A stretch of 7,430 bases of DNA from Alphaproteobacteria bacterium. Its GTDB lineage: Bacteria; Pseudomonadota; Alphaproteobacteria; Rhizobiales; Rhizobiaceae. The position numbers and the translations under genes are program-made. Below, piece after piece: positions 5,528-7,430 of this stretch. The stretch spans positions 1-7,430 of the forward strand of contig JAFKFE010000229.1 of assembly GCA_017308345.1 (NCBI GenBank), read 5' to 3'. Each line of letters begins with the position of its first letter. Within the stretch, counting starts at the first letter, position 1. The notes under the pieces were generated by a model that saw nothing but the letters and a program-made list of their open reading frames with translations, was not told the DNA's origin and searched no databases.

Positions 5528-6318
5528 CAAATCCCACCATACCAATCGTAGCCGTTATCTTCCCAGTAGCCGCCGCGGCCGCCACCGACATTGGCGAAAC
5601 TGTCGACCAGCTCGATCTTGTAGATGTATTTCGGCATCTTGTAGCCGAGCTGGCGCTCGACGCGCACACGCAGCGGCGCGCCGTTTTCCACGGGCAGCGG
5701 TTTACCGTTCAGGCCATAAGCCAGAATCGTCTGCGGATGGCGGGCGTCGATCAGGTCGATGGTGCCGTAATATTTGATGTTGCCGGACAGGCTTTGCTCG
5801 ATCGTGTCGAGGCAGTGGAACATGACGTAGCGGGCCTGCGGCTTGACCATCGCCTGGTCCAGCACCAGGGACAGCGGCGTGCCGGTCCATTTGGCGATGC
5901 AGCTCCAGCCTTCGACGCAGTCATGGCGGGTGATCTGGGTGCGGCTCGGCATGTTCTGGAGCTGCTCGCGGGTCAGCGACAGCGGCTTCTCGACAAGGCC
6001 GGTGACTTCAAGGCGCCAGTCGGCGAAATTGTTGGCGAGCAGACCCTTGTAAGTATCGTCGTCAGGCGCGGTAACGCCGTTCGGCCGCTGCGGCTGACGG
6101 ATATCGGCCTCGGTGAATTCCGGCGCCAGCGCGTCGCGTCCGGCGAGAAGGCGCTGCGCGCGGTAGGTCAGGCCGTTGGCGTTCTCAAGGAAGCCGCGCA
6201 GGCCGCCGCCGATGCCGAGGCCGCTATCGAAGGCATCGCAGCCGGATAACGCGATGCCGGACAGGCCGAGGCTGCCGGCAGTGAGGAACTTCCTGCGGCT
6301 GATCTGGAATTTGGCCAT
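5527..6318 (-). CDS. Tat-exported molybdopterin-dependent oxidoreductase (sulfite-oxidase/YedY fold), likely lipoprotein
   Basis: A 263-residue periplasmic molybdenum-cofactor enzyme of the oxidoreductase-molybdopterin-binding family. The N-terminus has a twin-arginine motif SRRKFL (7-12), a hydrophobic core, and LSGC with C27 as lipobox, so it is probably exported folded and anchored by lipid. The cofactor-ligating cysteine is C134 in RHDCVEGWS, matching RHRCVEAWS of E. coli MsrP (YedY); WTGTPLS (144-150) and the YVMFHCLD segment (164-171) follow as in the family, and GAPLRVRVERQLGYKMPKYI (213-232) is the standard C-terminal domain stretch. The end is Gly/Trp/Tyr-rich. The ATG at 6318 has AGGAG upstream and sits one base after the cytochrome b stop. 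The partner is a b561-type cytochrome rather than the MsrQ flavocytochrome-like protein, so I do not call it msrP; methionine-sulfoxide reduction is only one possibility. Confidence 0.93.
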   Translation of the reverse strand: MAKFQISRRKFLTAGSLGLSGIALSGCDAFDSGLGIGGGLRGFLENANGLTYRAQRLLAGRDALAPEFTEADIRQPQRPNGVTAPDDDTYKGLLANNFADWRLEVTGLVEKPLSLTREQLQNMPSRTQITRHDCVEGWSCIAKWTGTPLSLVLDQAMVKPQARYVMFHCLDTIEQSLSGNIKYYGTIDLIDARHPQTILAYGLNGKPLPVENGAPLRVRVERQLGYKMPKYIYKIELVDSFANVGGGRGGYWEDNGYDWYGGI

Positions 6319-6319
6319 G

Positions 6320-7192
6320 TCAGGCGCTCCTCTCGGTCGACTGTTCGTGCTTCGTGGGCGGGTCGGTGCGGTACCAGCCGGTGATGATCGAGCGCAACTC
6401 GTTGATCGGGCCGGCGGCAAGGATCATCAGGATGTGGATCACGAAGAAAAGGACGAGCAGCACCATGATGGCAAAATGGATGGTGCGCGCGGTCTGCCGG
6501 CCGCCGAGGATTTCGTTGAGCCAGGGCAGCACCGAATCCATGCTCGGCGACATGGCCAGCCCGGTGACGATCATCAGCGGCAGGGCCACGAACAGCACGC
6601 CGCCATAAGCCATCTTCTGCAGTGTGTTGTATTCGCGCGTGTGGTGGAATTTCAGCTTCGCATGATCGACGATGTCGCGCGGCAGCTTGCGCAGATCCGA
6701 GAGGCGCGGGGCGAGATCGCGGCGGATATGGCCGTTGATCAGGCCGGCGACCAGCCAGATGAGCAACGTCGTGGTCAGGATCCAGGCGAAGAAGAAATGC
6801 ACGACGCGGGCAGTGCCGAGATCGTAATAGGAAGGGATGGTCGCCCAGGCCGGAAAGGCCCGTTGCGTCTCTTGCCCCGGCGGGCCCGACCAGCCGAGCA
6901 CGCCGGTGGTGTCGAAGCGGTGGCCAAGGATCGCGGTGAAACCGCGCGGGCCATTGGCGGTGTTCTCGGCGCCGATCTGGAGAATGGTGTTGTTGAACTC
7001 GAAGCCGGACTGCTTGCCAAGATAAAGCTGCGGCCGAGCGTTGAAGATCTGCAGGCCGGACAGCAGCATGAAGAACAGCGAGAAAGCCCACAGCCAGTGG
7101 GTCAACCGCGTCCAGCGCGATTGCCGGTAGATGAGGGTCGTGTCCTTGCCGCCCGCCTCGCGGGCGGATTGGTTGTTGGCAACAGCGTCCAT
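6320..7192 (-). CDS. Cytochrome b561-type membrane protein, electron partner of the molybdoenzyme
   Basis: A 290-residue integral membrane di-heme cytochrome b of the b561/Ni-Fe-hydrogenase/formate-dehydrogenase gamma type, expected to exchange electrons between the quinone pool and a periplasmic enzyme. Four hydrophobic helices lie at about 32-51, 129-152, 195-214 and 236-260. Likely heme histidines are H32 (RLTHWLWAF), H132 (ARVVHFFFAW), H239 (ARTIHFAIM) and H253 (FFVIHILM). A long loop between helices 1 and 2 (about 52-128), with FEFNNTILQIG and GWSGPPGQE, probably faces the periplasm. I chose the ATG at 7192, which has GGAGG four bases upstream; an in-frame GTG six codons earlier is possible but less well served. 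The stop is one base from the molybdoenzyme start, so the two are coupled. It is the first gene of the operon; no convincing promoter is seen in the 101 bases before it. Confidence 0.93.
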   Translation of the reverse strand: MDAVANNQSAREAGGKDTTLIYRQSRWTRLTHWLWAFSLFFMLLSGLQIFNARPQLYLGKQSGFEFNNTILQIGAENTANGPRGFTAILGHRFDTTGVLGWSGPPGQETQRAFPAWATIPSYYDLGTARVVHFFFAWILTTTLLIWLVAGLINGHIRRDLAPRLSDLRKLPRDIVDHAKLKFHHTREYNTLQKMAYGGVLFVALPLMIVTGLAMSPSMDSVLPWLNEILGGRQTARTIHFAIMVLLVLFFVIHILMILAAGPINELRSIITGWYRTDPPTKHEQSTERSA

Positions 7193-7293
7193 CTTGCCTC
7201 CGGCCGCCACCTCATGGAAGCGGCTTCTCAGGTCATTGTCTTCCCCTCAATACGTCGCCGCACAAGGCAATGTTTCATGCGATCACGGATTTA

Positions 7294-7430
7294 TTACGAA
7301 GCGCCCAGGCTGACCGCGAGATTGACAGCCGCGGCGACGATCACCGTGTTGAAGAAGAACGAAAGGGTTGAGTGAAGGAGCACGACGCGGCGCATATGCG
7401 TCGTGGTGATGCCGGTATCGGCGGTTTGCG
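7294..7430 (-). CDS. DUF1345-type membrane protein, C-terminal fragment (runs off right edge)
   Basis: Minus-strand reading frame open from the window edge to a TAA at 7296-7294, giving the last 44 residues. The sequence reads QTADTGITTTHMRRVVLLH, then STLSFFFNTVIVAAAVNLA, and ends LGAS. This matches the end of DUF1345 proteins: a V-x-x-x-x-MRR segment after a conserved loop, then a final membrane helix containing SFFFNTVI and a VN near its end. DUF1345 proteins are multi-pass membrane proteins of unknown function. The gene lies 101 bases upstream of the cytochrome b gene on the same strand; whether they are cotranscribed cannot be told. The assignment comes from memory of the family and a short fragment. 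Confidence 0.75.
   Translation of the reverse strand, partial: QTADTGITTTHMRRVVLLHSTLSFFFNTVIVAAAVNLAVSLGAS

Noticed and set aside
5527..6318. Calling the molybdoenzyme and cytochrome msrP and msrQ
   Set aside because: The cofactor cysteine context is similar to MsrP, but the membrane partner is a b561-type four-helix protein, not the MsrQ ferric-reductase-like fold, and the N-terminus differs.
6176..7375. Open frame of 399 codons on the plus strand opposite the cytochrome b gene
   Set aside because: Opposite strand of a clear four-helix cytochrome with heme histidines; the shadow frame lacks any domain and ribosome site.

Overview
The window looks like chromosomal DNA of a GC-rich alphaproteobacterium, most likely a Rhizobiales member close to Mesorhizobium. 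That rests on protein style, GC bias and gene order (glycine-cleavage genes in the order gcvT-gcvH-gcvP behind a tandem glycine riboswitch); there is no rRNA here to test it. I see no phage, insertion sequence, CRISPR array, tRNA or rRNA.

Region 1 (about 1-2240, minus strand) is the glycine cleavage operon: gcvT, gcvH and the first 151 codons of gcvP, which runs off the left edge. Its 5' leader holds two glycine aptamers. The gcvT Shine-Dalgarno region repeats eight bases of the second aptamer's P1 strand, which suggests a translational on-switch. GcvP decarboxylates glycine, GcvH carries the aminomethyl group on a lipoyl lysine, and GcvT passes the one-carbon unit to tetrahydrofolate.

Region 2 (2370-4240) holds a divergent plus-strand gene for an unrecognised soluble helical protein with a visible internal duplication. 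It runs tail to tail, with two bases between the stops, into a minus-strand gene for an orphan periplasmic solute-binding protein that ends in four 5-residue repeats.

Region 3 (4241-4932): an 86-base divergent promoter region with an inverted repeat separates the binding-protein gene from a plus-strand gene for an exported DUF3011-type protein. The 166 bases after it (4933-5098) lie between two converging genes and hold no gene or convincing terminator that I can see.

Region 4 (5099-7192, minus strand) is a tightly packed three-gene operon: a four-helix cytochrome b561-type membrane protein, a Tat-exported YedY/sulfite-oxidase-fold molybdenum-cofactor protein that also has a lipobox, and a GNAT acetyltransferase whose start overlaps the previous stop by one base. 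The first two look like a periplasmic molybdoenzyme and its quinone-linked electron partner. Upstream, entering from the right edge, is the C-terminal end of a DUF1345-type membrane protein.

Nothing here is a clear new system. The points most worth checking are the riboswitch wiring, the molybdoenzyme/cytochrome b/GNAT operon, and the duplicated protein next to gcv.
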